64,000 nucleotides of DNA, taken from assembly GCA_904066235.2 (NCBI GenBank), contig CAJFCV020000006.1, positions 11,160,001-11,224,000 of the forward strand, written 5' to 3'. This DNA comes from Bursaphelenchus xylophilus (taxonomy: Eukaryota; Nematoda; Chromadorea; Rhabditida; Aphelenchoididae). The position numbers were made by a program, and so were the translations under genes. Under the pieces are notes generated by a model, which saw nothing but the letters and a program-made list of their open reading frames with translations, searched no databases and was not told where the DNA came from. Positions 22,780-34,627 of the stretch are shown piece by piece; position 1 is the first letter of the stretch; each line of letters starts with the position of its first letter.

Positions 22780-23009
22780 TACAGTGAGGGAGCGGCAAAA
22801 AACGTACCATTTTGCATCCGGGATGCATCAAAAATGTGGCAAAATGCTTCTCTCTCCAAGTGAAAAAACTTCGTTTCCCTCGCAAAAAGAGCGGGCGCGC
22901 TTTTGAAATCGGCGTTTTTTCACTTGGAGATGGAAGCATTTTGCCACATTTTTGATACGTCCCGGATGCAAATGGTACTTTTTTTGCACTGGATCAGGTT
23001 CCCCAATAT
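22780..23009. mobile_element. Element C, copy 2
   Basis: Left end TACAGTGAGGGAGCGGC, long inner inverted arms ('ccaagtgaaaaaactt...', 'agcattttgccacatttttgat') and right end 'gcactggatcaggttcccc'. Confidence 0.8.
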
Positions 23010-23591
23010 ATCGGGGCAAATCGTAATATATCTAAAAATATTCTAATTTTAATTTGACCCCAGTTTCTTGAAAATAAATTTTCATTTTATTTTTCACATT
23101 TTTGCTTTCATTTCGATGAAAAAAACCTCCAAAAATATCCTTTCCAATCCTCCAGAGCAGTCACCAACTCATCGTCAGGTCTTCCAAGTCTTTGCTCCCA
23201 CTTTTCCCATAATCACCCTGAGGGTTTAGAACCCAAAAGGTTTCCTTTTTTCCGTGAGATCGCACTCGGCTTTCCGAGCTGTGAGCGGATCAAGGTAGTT
23301 TTTCGTCGGCTTTGATGGACGTGTTGCGCGATAAAATTTGTTTTCGTTTGGGATTTTTTTTTGTTTCTGGCGCCGGACGGATAATAAATCCGTCACACAC
23401 GCGGAAATGGCTTCGACTTTTGTTGGTGCGTAAACGATTGTACAGTTGGACAGTCAACTTGTGAAAAGCTGCGGTTTTTATGGTAAAGCAGTAGTTTTGT
23501 TTGGAACAATTAGCTGTTAAATGGGTTGAACCTATTTTAGATTTGTCCAGTAACAACTTGAAAATTTAAATGCCACCTTAAAATGGCCGGA
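23010..23591. other. GC-richer island, no gene seen
   Basis: 23140-23420 is the richer part; nothing identifiable. Confidence 0.35.
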
Positions 23592-24045
23592 ATGCCATTT
23601 TATATGATAAAACCTTTACATCGTATAAAATGTCACCTCTCTTAAAAAGCTGTAATTGTGTTTTGCAGGCAATTTATACGCAGCATGATTACAATAAAAA
23701 GCAAAAAAATAGCCTTTTTATATATTTTTTAGCACCAGGGGACTTATTATACGATGAAAGATTTCCATCGTATAAAACGTCACTGGCGTTAAAACGTTTG
23801 AAACTCGGCTTAGCGTCAGTGGCTTCTCTTTTCAATTGATTTTTTAATTGCTTCTGCGGTGACGTGACATTTTATACGATATAATATTTTCATCGTATAA
23901 AATGTCACTAACCTTTGATACGTAGATTATTGCTTTTGAAAGATCCCTCAAGACGTATTTCGTAATTTACATTAATTTTTAACTCTTCCTCCACATGGCG
24001 ACATTTTATACGATAATAATTTTTATCGTATAAAATGTCACTTTG
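23592..24045. repeat. Tandem array F of TTTTATACGATGAAA hairpins, array 2
   Basis: Four ~40 bp palindromes at 23592, 23742, 23867 and 24000, spaced 125-150 bp, all of the form TTTTATACGATnAAA...ATCGTATAAAATGTCAC. Confidence 0.8.
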
Positions 24046-25318
24046 CAATAAAAAATGCAAAGATTTTGAAGAACTCGATTCTAAGTTGCGCTTTTCTTCG
24101 CTTTGATACGTTCTCGTAGGTTTTATTCGCTTAATTAAAGAGAAGTTTCGACATTTTTCATTAAATCTCCACTTTGGTCTTCCCTTGGCACAGCCGCATT
24201 CTTAACTCCCCGTACATGTGAAGCTCCTGCTACCTGAAACTTCCAAACTCCTTTACCTTCTACTTTTGTCCACCTCTTTCTCACCTCAGCGCTGCCTGCA
24301 GCAACTTATCCCTGATCCCAGGGACCTCTCTTTTCCTGAAACCGGTTCCTGCGTAACTGTATCATTTCAACTTTCGCCCCTCTCCTTCCTTCCCCCCAAG
24401 GGCTCCGACGGTTTTAATTCATCCCTCTGACGCCATTTTTACGCAATAAAATCACGCAACGGAATCGTTCGCTTCGCTGGAAACCGAGACGTTCCATCGA
24501 CGCGGGGGACCGGAAAGAGGGGCGGCGGCGGGGGTCACTGTGGGGTCTGGGACACGGTTCGACGTTTTTGTTGGGGTACTAGTCCGTTCGCAAAGTCGCT
24601 GAGGTGATTTCGGCGATTTACACTGGGGAAAAAATGATGACTTGACAGCTGAAAAACGGTGCAAAAAGCAATAGATTTTTCAGTGCAAGCAAGGATGAAG
24701 TTAAAAAAGACCTTGTCTTAAAGGGTGAATACCATTTTTCTGGCTTTATTTTGGCCATAGCTCTTGACACTTTTCGCAACGCCTAGTTTTTTTGGCATAT
24801 TTGTTGTTTTTTCTTTCTTCTTGAAACAAAAATGCAGATTCTGTGGATTCTAGAAGTGTTGTTGGTGCACAAAGTTCTGTAGAATTTCTCGGAAAAAATT
24901 TAGGTTGTCTTTTCATATGGCATAGTTAGATTTGAGGTCGAATTTTCGAATTCAACGTGTTTTTTTTTTTTTGATGGAAATATTAAATTTTTTTGGTAGA
25001 GATGCTTGTGCCCAAGTTTGCAATTTTTTGTCCTTTTTACAAAACCCCTCCTTGATCGCTCTATTTTCGGCGATTCATTCTAATTTATGTGGTGTCAGTG
25101 ACCTTTGCTTGTCGTATTTCTGTCGCTATCACATCTCCCGCAAAGTCTTTTTGGGGGAAAGGTCAATCGAATCAATTATTACAGTGGATTGCCGAGAGAT
25201 CTGTCATCAAATTTAGCCGCGATTTCTACTGTAACCGATTTTAAAATACGTTTTCTTCACTAGTGGGTTGCACCGTGCGCCTGGACAAAAAGTCTACGTA
25301 CTTTTCAAAAAGCGTAGA
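24046..25318. other. GC-richer island then AT-rich sequence
   Basis: 24180-24640 is pyrimidine-rich on +, with 'ggggcggcggcgggggtcac'. The minus frame at 24664-24452 is Pro/Ser-rich but unsupported. 24650-25318 shows nothing. Confidence 0.35.
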
Positions 25319-25462
25319 ATCAGTCTGTCGGGAAAATAATGTGAACTTGTCGCAGCAAAATGTCTCACCTCGTCGAGCACCAAGTCTCCAGCCGCGGCTA
25401 GCCGTCACAAAGCGACGATGGCCGATGCGGCAAATCCACGTTATTTTCCCGACAGACTGATA
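25319..25462 (-). mobile_element. Element A (type 2)
   Basis: Standard ends with the type 2 interior ('gtctccagccgcggctagccgtcacaaagcga'). Confidence 0.85.
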
Positions 25463-25785
25463 CAAAAATCGTAGCGCCCCTAAAAATTTTTTCGTTATAA
25501 AAGGAGGGCGTTGTAACGAGGTCCACATTATTTTCACGACAACTGATATTGGTCTGTCGGGAAAATAATGACGATGATGAGCGATATGCGACAAATCCAC
25601 ATTATTTTCCCGACAGACTGATACAAAAAACGTAGCGCTCCAACAATTTTTTTTCGTTATAAAAAGAGGGCGTTGTAACGAGGTCCATATTATTTTCCCG
25701 ACAGTTGATGTTGGTCCGTCGGGAAAATAATGACAATGATGAGCGATATGCGACAAATCCACATTATTTTCCCGACAGACTGACA
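25463..25785. repeat. Two tandem 160 bp units built from element A pieces
   Basis: Units 25463-25622 and 25623-25785 are direct repeats. Each is 'caaaaancgtagcgc' plus a partial A right end plus a short A copy with a 'gatgatgagcgatatgcgacaaatcc' interior. Confidence 0.85.
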
Positions 25786-26380
25786 ATATAGTAATTTTTT
25801 TACCATAGTATTTTTTTGTAAGCATTTTTCTTCTATTTGCTCCTCAGGCAATCTACAGTAACCCTTTTGTAATTTTGATTTTTTTGGAGAACCTCCAAAC
25901 ACTAGAGATCTTCTTCCTAACGCGCATAAGCCTTCCTTTTCTCTCATTTTTATTTTCCATTTCTTTTTTTTGAATATTGTTTTCACGGTTCGGAAAAACA
26001 ATCCAAGAGGTTGTTGTTTGCAAAGGCTTTTCGTACAATCTACAACAATAATACATATTATAATAGGGTCTGCCACACTATGGCTTCACGAAGAAATTTT
26101 TGGGTTTTTAAAATACGGTAATGCTACTGTTGTCTTTACATGAAAGCAATGGCATTGTGACGGCTACAGGAAGCAGAAGACATATTTCCTGCAACCGCAC
26201 AGTTGCATGTCGTCGGACCAGTTTTAATTTTCAATTATCCGCTCCTTTTTAATTTGCAATTTTGTGGAGATGGGAAGAAAATTAAATCTGAATTCCATTC
26301 TCCTCGTTTTGGCGAACAACTGTTTTTGAGTCGAGGTTTCAGGAAGAGCAAAGTGAAGCGAAGCTTTGGTCTCGCGTTAA
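25786..26380. other. Unassigned AT-rich sequence
   Basis: No exon or repeat end recognised. Confidence 0.4.
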
Positions 26381-27069
26381 CAGGGGAAGTACTCCAAGCG
26401 CGACGCTCAGATTTTGATGAAATTTGGCACAAATTCAGAATTTATGTATTTTTCTAACAATAAGGCATATGAGGCTCCAAGCTCGCTCTTTGTAGGAACG
26501 GCGGAGTTTCTTTAATCGAATTTTTTAGCAAAAAATTGACGTTTTTTTTTCATTTTGGTATGAAACGTTTCTACAGGGTGTCCCGAGAAATTCCGCGGAA
26601 AGTTTTTGTCAATTTCCCGGCGCTCATGCAGGGTATTCAAAGAATTCTTTTTGCACTAGAAAGAAGAAGATGGGCGGTTTTTCGCCCAAAAAACTTTTTT
26701 CTCCGCGGACGCGGAACGTACTGTATTCGGCGGAGACTTTTGATTGCTTTCTTGGTAATCACACCAATCTTAAAAGCTTTATTATGATGCTGAAACTACC
26801 CGGAAGCCTTCAACTTTTTCCGCAAGGGATTAGAAAGCCGGCAAAAATTTAGGACTTTTTGCCGAATTTCGACACGAAAAGTTTCATGCCTATTTCAACC
26901 GTAAAGGATAATGTTTCTACGAAAAATAATTTTTTACCGCACATGGCAAAGATATGGCCAAAAAATGGATTTCTCTCTGACGGCTCTTCGCATGTCTCAT
27001 ACTCTTTCAGCCCTCTTTGAAAATCTCGGCTTCCGCTACAAAGTGCAAGCTAAAATTTCCAGAGGTTGA
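26381..27069 (-). mobile_element. Element D with internal insertion
   Basis: Starts CAGGGGAAGTACTCCAAGCG after TAA. D sequence is interrupted between about 26574 and 26840 by foreign DNA starting TACAGGGTGTCCCGAG, a Tc1/mariner-like terminus. D resumes with 'ggactttttgccgaatttcg'. Confidence 0.65.
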
Positions 27070-27264
27070 AGCCTTTGCGGTCTAGAAAGTACGCAAAAAG
27101 GGGAGAGCGGTCAGAGAGAACAATACTACGCCGTGTCATAGCCAGTTTCTTGTGGAAAAAACTAATTTTTCTTTGTGAAAACGGTAGAAATAGGCATGAA
27201 AGCTTTGACACCAAAATTTACAAAAAATTTCACATTTTTGCCAACTTATGACCAAAAAATCTCA
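27070..27264 (+). mobile_element. Element D fragment
   Basis: Internal D block 'gtctagaaagtacgcaaaaagg' to 'ggcatgaaagc', opposite in orientation to its left neighbour. Confidence 0.55.
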
Positions 27265-27727
27265 CAGGGGAAGTACTCCAAGTGCGACGCTCAGATTTTC
27301 TTTAAATTTTGCACACACGTCGGGTATGGACTAAATATCAATTTCTGAAAGTGTTAGCTCGCGCTTTGCGGACGCCACCGAGATATCGAACGATTTTTGC
27401 CGCTGAGAGAGCACGCTAAACGTGGAGAGCGGTCAGAGAGAAACCCGCTTTTTGGCTATAACTTTGGCAGTTTCGTGCGGAAAAATTTGATTTTTTGTAG
27501 AAACATTATCCTTTACGGTTAAAATAGGCATGAAACTTTTCGAGCCGAAATTCGGCAAAAAGTCCTAAATTTTCGCCGATTTTGGATCTAAAAATCTCGG
27601 TTGTTTCTGCAAAGCGCAGAAACAACAACGCGAGCTAAGAATCTTGCATATATCTTAGAAAAAATTATTCTAAATTTTTGGCGAGTTTCATCAAAATCTA
27701 AGCGTCGCACTTGGAGTACTTCCCCTG
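27265..27727 (+). mobile_element. Element D, intact copy
   Basis: 463 bp with complete inverted ends CAGGGGAAGTACTCCAAGTG. It is a useful reference copy. It contains an 'aacaacnacgcgag' micro-duplication near 27620. No open frame suggests coding. Confidence 0.9.
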
Positions 27728-30700
27728 TTAGTCGTTTCTACAAAACGCGAGCTGGAGATCTCTAATGTCTTACTATTAGACGAAAATTTCTCTAAATCGC
27801 TCAAATTTGGACGTATTCTGCAGCGCCTTAGTGTTCTTCCTTACTGTAAGAAGAATAGGAAGCAAAACTCGCGCTGTTCACATTTGACCCGGTCGTAATG
27901 GGGGAAAGGCGTATTTTGCTGCCTTTTACTGCAAAGAACGGAGTTGTTTTCCCGAACCGTAAATTCAGACGGTGTGTAAACCGAAAACAGAAAGAAAATG
28001 TCGTTAGCGATGTTTTTCGAGACAATTTTTTGAACAAAATTAAAACAAATATTTGCTTTTCAAATATCTTTTTTTTTTGTAAAATACAGATTAATTACTG
28101 TACACAGGACAAAAATAAGTTCGTTAAAAAGGTGTTTTGTTGTATGGAGATTTTTTGAAAGACCTAATTAGCCCTTGCGACCGCTCAAATTGTTTGTTAT
28201 AGAGAGGTTTTGTTGTACAAAGGTTATTAAAATTCCAATTTTTTTTGCTTTTTTATTATTGTTATGCTTTTAGAGTCAAAAAAATTTTTGCTTTTTACTT
28301 TTCACAAATTTTCCGTCCTTTTCTCTTCGTAAAAAAAAGCTCGCGGCCGGTTGGGCCGAACCGGTTGCGCAACTGTCTGACGGCCTGCGGAAACTCTCAC
28401 GTTTTCCGGTTCTCTGTTGTTTGTGACGTTCGTTGACTTGGTTAAAGCCATTTTCTTAATGGGTGATGAAACTAGCGGAATTTTTTTTTGGTGACTTGGA
28501 GGCATTTGGAGACATTTGGAGGCATTTCTTGAGGTTTTTGGGACTTTTCTGGGCTTTTTAGTCATTTAAAAATTTTTTAGGTCTATTATTAATAGGTTTA
28601 CTACATTTTTGAAGATTTGGAAGTGTGATTTTTTGGGTTTTTGATCCAATTTTATTCAAAAAAAAAAATTATTTTTCATTTTTTATTTTTTTTTTTTTGA
28701 TTTTTGACAATTTTTTTTATTATTGCGTATTATCATAAATTACTCTCTCTTTTTCTCACCCTCTCTCTTCACATTCACCTCTATTTTCTCCATTTTTTCT
28801 GTTTTCCGAACCCTCTCCGGTGGGCGGAGCCTATTCCTGAAGAGCTCTTAGCCAAAGATTCATGTTTTTGCGGGGGTTTTTACAAAAAAAATAACAATTC
28901 TGTTTTGCAAAAATATTCTTCAAGAAGCGTGAACGGGATTTTGTTAGATTTTTTGCGATCTTTACCTATTTTTTGGAAAAAAATTAAAAAAATTTTTTTT
29001 TATAAAAAAAATGATTTTTTCGTCGAAAAAATCGGTTCAAAAATTTTTTAAGAGATGAAAAATTTTTTTAAAAAAGATTTCTTCAATTTATTGCTAAACT
29101 GGGTTTTTTCTATTTTTTGAATTTTTTATTTTTTTTTCAAATTATTCAAATTTATTTAAAAAAAAAATATTTTACATAATTTTTCCCACTCCTTATTCCC
29201 TCAATTTCCTCTATTTACCACCTCAACACGTAGCCACTTGAGGGGGTAGCCCGCCAAGCAACAGCCTGGTTTCCTTTTCTTGCTCACCTTTCCACCCGTC
29301 GGGCAGGTTTTTTTTTTAATTTTTGAATCCTCTCCAGGAAAAAAATTGCGCCCAAATTGTTCAAGACCACCTTTCCTTCCCGAATTCTTTTTGGAATTCT
29401 CGTTTCGCGATGATTTCTCAAGTTTTTGGAGAAGCAAGAGACATTAGGGCCTTAGGAAATTTTTAATGGGCCTGGAATTGGGGAACGGTAGAATTTGAAT
29501 TAAATTTTTTTGCAGTTTTTTGTGACTTAAATTTTAGGTTTTATATCAAATTTTTTATTTTTTATTTTTTTCAAAAAATATATTTTTAATTTTTTTAAAA
29601 TTAAAAAAAAATATTTTTAATTTTTAAAAATTAAAAAAAAAATATTTTAAATTTTTTAAAAATTAACATAAAATATTTTTAATTTTTTTAAAATAAAAAA
29701 AATATATTTAATTTTTTAAATATTAAAAATAATATTTTTAATTTTTTAAAATTTATTTCCCAGATTTCACGAAAAAATCTTTTCTGTGGGCGATTTTCAT
29801 GACCTTTATCAAAAAAGGGTGGCTTCAAAAGGTGCGAGAAAAGGTCAGGGATTGGCCGGTGGGCAAACAAATCGCCGTCGGGCGAAAAATTGTTTCCTTT
29901 TATGGAAATTCGTGAGAAAATTTATTTGAATTTTTGGAAAAATGAAATTAGTTTTTTAATATTTTTTTTTATTTTTTTGAAAAAAAAAATTGAAAAATAA
30001 AATAGAAATAAAAATTTTATTTTGCATAAGTTGGTGTAGATTTTTTTACTTTTTTAAAATGATTTTTTGACATTTTGGAAATTTTCAGTGCTGAAATACT
30101 TGAAAAAATTAAATAATATTTTTATGATTTTCAAAAAAAACATTTTTTAAAAATATTAAATTTATTTAAATATAAATTTAATATTTTTTAAAAATATATT
30201 TTTCTTTTTTTTTGAATTTTATTTTTAAATCAAAAATTTTCTTTTTTTTACTTTTAAAGTTTTTATCACCCTTAAATTTTCATTTCAATTTTATTCCCCC
30301 TCTCTCCCGCTCATCTGTACAAGTTATGTACCTTTCCCCGCCGCGTTTCCCAACTCTTGGCCCGTCAATAAACGTCAATTTACACTACCTTCTTGATCGT
30401 CTTACAACATACGTCGGCGCTGCTCTTCGCTCATTTAAAGCGTTCCCGGTTTTTCGCGCAAAAAAACAAACCCCTTGCATTTTTTGTCGCGCGTGTACAA
30501 ATATTTGGAAGATGGCTAAATTGGTAGGCAAAAAAAATATACACAGGAGGGGAGGGGAAGCAAAAACTGGTGTTATTTTTGTTTATTTGCCGTTGGGGTC
30601 ATAGGTTTTGATGAAGGAAAAATGAGGGAAAATTGGGAAAATAGCTAAACAAATATTATTTTTGCTAATTTTTAATATTTTTTTTTAATTTTTTAAATAA

Positions 30701-31289
30701 AAAAAATAAAATTTATTTTTTTTCGATTTTTTCCCCAGTTTTTGACAGTTTCGATCTGTAAAAATAACTGAAATGACAAAAATATTTTTTATATTTTTTT
30801 GATTTTTTTTTATTTTTATAATTTTTTTATTTCCAAAAAGATCCAAAAAAAGTTTAAAATAATTCTAAAAATCTTAAAAATCTAAATTATCTTATTTTTT
30901 ATAAACAATGTAGACCATTTTGTCGTATTTTACCCTCAAAATTTTTATTATTTTTTTTCATTTTTCATATTTTTCATTCCCCCCGGAAAATTTCGAAAAT
31001 TTTATCACACAAGAACGTAGTCGTTTTCCGTTTCCTGGAACACTCGCCAAGATCAACAAACAGTTTTACTGATTGGCCTCCTTGCAGTTCCCATTTCCGT
31101 TCGACGGGTTTCTCTCGGTATTTTTAGTATTACTTTTTTTGTTTTCCTGCCTTTGTTACGTCATGCTTTGAGGGGGTTAAAAATTTTTTTGGGGGGAGGA
31201 TGATTTTAAAATATTTTAATCTAAAAAAATGTTAAAATTTTGTGATAAGTCCAGATATTCTGTTTTCATAAAGTTCATGGACATTTTCC
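27728..31289. other. AT-rich low-complexity region with short islands
   Basis: 28180-28225 carries the 'ttgttatagagaggttttgttgtacaaagg' repeat O. GC-richer spots at 28320-28450, 29190-29440 and 30290-30600. 29560-29760 is an imperfect tandem of 'aaaatatttttaattttttaaaaatt'. No supported exon. Confidence 0.4.
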
Positions 31290-32310
31290 ACTTTAACACA
31301 GCGCATTTTGCACTTTTTCCCAGGCTTGTCGCCCACGCACAATGCATTTTTCTCTTTTTGCACAGTGCAAAACGTTCGAAAATCCAAACACCGCACTGTG
31401 CAAGAACAAAGGAGAAGTGCACTGTGCGCCGCGACAAAAAGTCATTTTTTCATTTCTTGCACAGTGCATTGTGAACTTTTTCCCACGCTTGTCGCCAACG
31501 CACAGTGCTTTTTCTCTTTTTGCACAGTGCAAAACGTTCGAAAATCCAAACACCGCACCGTGCAAGAACAAAGGAGAAGCGCACTGTGCGCCGCGACAAA
31601 AAGTCATTTTTTCATTTTTTGCACAGTGCATTTTCAACTTTTTCCCACGCTTGTCGCCGACGCACAGTGCATTTTTTCTTTTCGCACAGTGCAGGCCTCG
31701 AAAAAAGCCGTTTTCATTGTGCAAATTCTGGCATCGACGCAGCGACAAAGTTGAAATTTGCTTATGTCGCAGCGATATTTCGCCGCACAGTGCGAAAACC
31801 CAAAAAAAAATGAAATGCACCGTGCAAAATGAGATGTTTTTTGTGCACGGTGCGGATCGCGACAGATGTCCATGCACTTTATGAAAACACTTCTCGTTGT
31901 TCCATAAAGTGCGTAGACTTTTTCTCGACGCACAGTGCATTTTTCTTTCCTTTTTTGCACAGTGGATTTGACCTTTTGCACTGTGCAAATGCATTATCGC
32001 TGCGACGCAAGCTTTGCCCAATTGAGTCGGCGCGATTTGTTAGAAATTGCACAGTGCAAAATGCCTCGAAAAGGATCGCATCGCACGGGGAACAGGCAAC
32101 TTGCACTGTGCGGTTCGAAAAAGGCCGAAAAAAATTGCGCGACGCACAGTGCATTTTTCTCTTTTTTTGCACTGTGCAATTGTTGTCGCGCTCGCAAAAT
32201 CCACGGCGACGAAAAAAGCTTACGTCGCGGCGACATTTCAACTTTGAATTGCACGGTGCAAAAAGGTCAAATGCACAGTGCAAAAAGCTTGTTGTCGAAA
32301 AGTCTCCGCA
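31290..32310. repeat. GCACNGTGC array 1
   Basis: About 1 kb with the 9-bp palindrome GCACNGTGC roughly every 25-40 bp. Three higher-order units of about 163 bp are anchored by 'cttgtcgcc' at 31324, 31488 and 31650. GTCGC/GCGAC words accompany the motif. Open frames here are by-products of the repeat. Confidence 0.85.
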
Positions 32311-33384
32311 CTTTGTGGAACGACCAGTAATAGTCCAAATTAATATCCGGCCATTGGTCATCCTCTCATTTCTCGCCCCCCTTTCCGCGTGTGGCTCAAA
32401 CACGAGAGGGAAGGAACTGCTTTTCCCGTTCTCGCACCGACTCGCACCGTGCGGTGATCGGTTCTCCCTTCATTTTTCGCGTCCCTCAGGCTAAACGTCG
32501 GATAGTTTTTTGAACTCTTTTTTCGGGGGTCAGTCGGTGATTCCGCTGAGCCCAAAAAAGGACGGAGATTTTTTGTGGAATTTTTTTGGCAAAAATCGTT
32601 GCAAAATGGGAAAAGCGGGTGCGAAAAAATTTCAGAATTAAATTAATTTTGATCTTTAATTGATTTATAGAGCATATTAGGTCTATTTTTTGGAAAAAAA
32701 TTTCGTGATGGCACCAAAAATTTTTTTTGATTTTTAAACTTTGTTTGACAGAAATGTTTTCAAAATGGGAAAACGGAGAAAAAAAATTTTTTAATTTTTA
32801 AATTTTTTAGTTTGATTTTTTCCTTGGTTTACAGTGCATAATGGATATATTTTTGCGTATTTTAAAAAATTATGAGTTTGAGTTTTTTCACTAAATTTAT
32901 GCCTTAAAAATTTTTGGTTTTCGTGTTGAGACCAAAATAATTTTTTTTTTTGAAATTTTGTTTTTAAGTTTTTCATAAAGGAAAACCTTTCCCGATCGTA
33001 TTTTACAATTTTCTCCAAAAAATCCATCAATTTTTTACCTTCCTTAATTTCCGATCTAATTTGTTTCAAGAGCGAAAAAAATTTTTGATCCGAACGCCTC
33101 GAGGCAAACTCGAAAGGTCGGAGGGGTTTACTCGAAAAAATTGGAACGGAAAGCGGGTTGAGAGAGAGAGAGAGAGCGGCTGCAAGGTCACTCACCTGGC
33201 TTATCTTTGGCCACACTTTTCCGCGATTTACTGGCTCTTTGTCCATTTTTTTGTTGATTTCAACGGAATTTAAGATTTTAAAACATTTTATCAAATTGGG
33301 TGGGAAATTAGAAAACGATTTTTCGCAGTGAAGGATGCGTTTTGTTGAGTTTTTGAAATTTTTTGGAAAAAAAAATTTTAAAAA
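32311..33384. other. Unassigned; short GC-richer island
   Basis: 32340-32560 is GC-richer; 33090-33200 contains a (GA)n run. No exon support. Confidence 0.4.
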
Positions 33385-33800
33385 ATCTCAAAATACGACT
33401 GGTCGATTTTCTTCAAATTCTGTGTGCATACTCTAGGATGTCCTTGTAGCAATTCCTGAAAATTTTAGCTAGCGTTTTGCAAAGGCAGTCGAGATATTCA
33501 ACAATCTTTGCGGGCGAGAGAGTACGCAAAAGGCGGAGAACGGTCAGAGAGAAACACTTTTTGGCCGGATCTTTACCAGTTTCGTGAGAAAAAAAATGAT
33601 TTTTGTGGATATATTACACTCTACGGTAGAAATGACATAAAATTTTTTTATTTAAAAATTCGCAAAAAATTTCTCATTTTTTCAATTTTCGGCCAAAAAA
33701 TCTTGCCTTTTTTTGCAAATCGCAACCTGACAATTATTCTAAATCTGTGCCAAGTTTCATCAAGATCTGAGCCTCACACTTGGAGTTCTTTCCATGTTGG
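33385..33800 (+). mobile_element. Element D, degenerate
   Basis: Runs from a 'cttcaaattctgtgtgcatac' block to 'cacacttggagttctttccatgtt'; the left end is lost. Confidence 0.7.
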
Positions 33801-34627
33801 CAAAAGACGATAAAAAAGTCATTTTTTAAATTTTTTACCATAGAAAAATAACGTATTTTATAATATGTAGTAAAATTTCTCTCTGCAACAATTTATGTTT
33901 ATAACAAACAGTGTCAAAGAGGGCCAATTTTAGGCCCAATCCATCTACAAAGAAGCCCCTATACTAATCGGTTTGTCGGGAAAATAATGAGCACATTGCC
34001 GCTGTTTTCTATTTCGAAATTTTTATCTCCCCAAAAACAATTACTTTGACCTTTTAAAAAAATCCCCAACACCTTTTTAATTTCCTTGTTTGACCATCGT
34101 TTACGCACATTGCCTATTTATAAACCCGATTTCAAAATTTCGATTGCCAAGCGGTCACTCGACGCCTCCTTTTTTAATGCGTCCTTCCCGAAAGTGACCG
34201 TCAAAAACAATTTCAAACCCCCTATCACCTCGCTATCAGTCTTTTGGCTTAATGAATAGTCATAAAGGGAGAAAATTTTTGTTGGATAATTTAAAAATTT
34301 TTTGACTTTTTTGCGGAAATCTTTGAATTTTTCGTTTTTAGATAACTATATATGAAGTTATCGTATTTTACAAATTTTTTTTGGTCTGGATTACTTCATT
34401 TGTTGTTTTATTTTCGATTTTTTAAAATTATTTTTCAATTTTTCATCTTTTTTGGTAAAAAAATGGGGAAGAGAACAGTTGACCCATGTGCCAAGTCTTT
34501 CCCTAAATCCTAAGTTGTCTTAAGTTTATATCTTGCGTATTTTACCCTGCAAATTACATGTTTCCTGCTCAATAACAACAAAAGTAAGACTTGTCCCATG
34601 GGTCAACTTTTCCTTTACTTTTTTTTT
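33801..34627. other. Unassigned; fragment of element A
   Basis: A left end of A, GTTTGTCGGGAAAATAATGA, is at 33970-34003. The rest is AT-rich with a small island at 34060-34250. Confidence 0.45.

Noticed and set aside
25319..25785. Evenly spaced palindromes resembling a CRISPR array
   Set aside because: Repeats are transposon ends of unequal spacing in a eukaryotic setting with no cas genes.
25241..25825. 194-codon minus frame with repeated SVCRENNVDLSHIAHH
   Set aside because: It is a translation of consecutive element A copies.
31293..32494. Overlapping frames of 100-240 codons rich in HSA, LHC and CTVQ repeats
   Set aside because: They arise on both strands and in several frames from the GCACNGTGC repeat itself; no splice sites or non-repeat sequence supports a protein.
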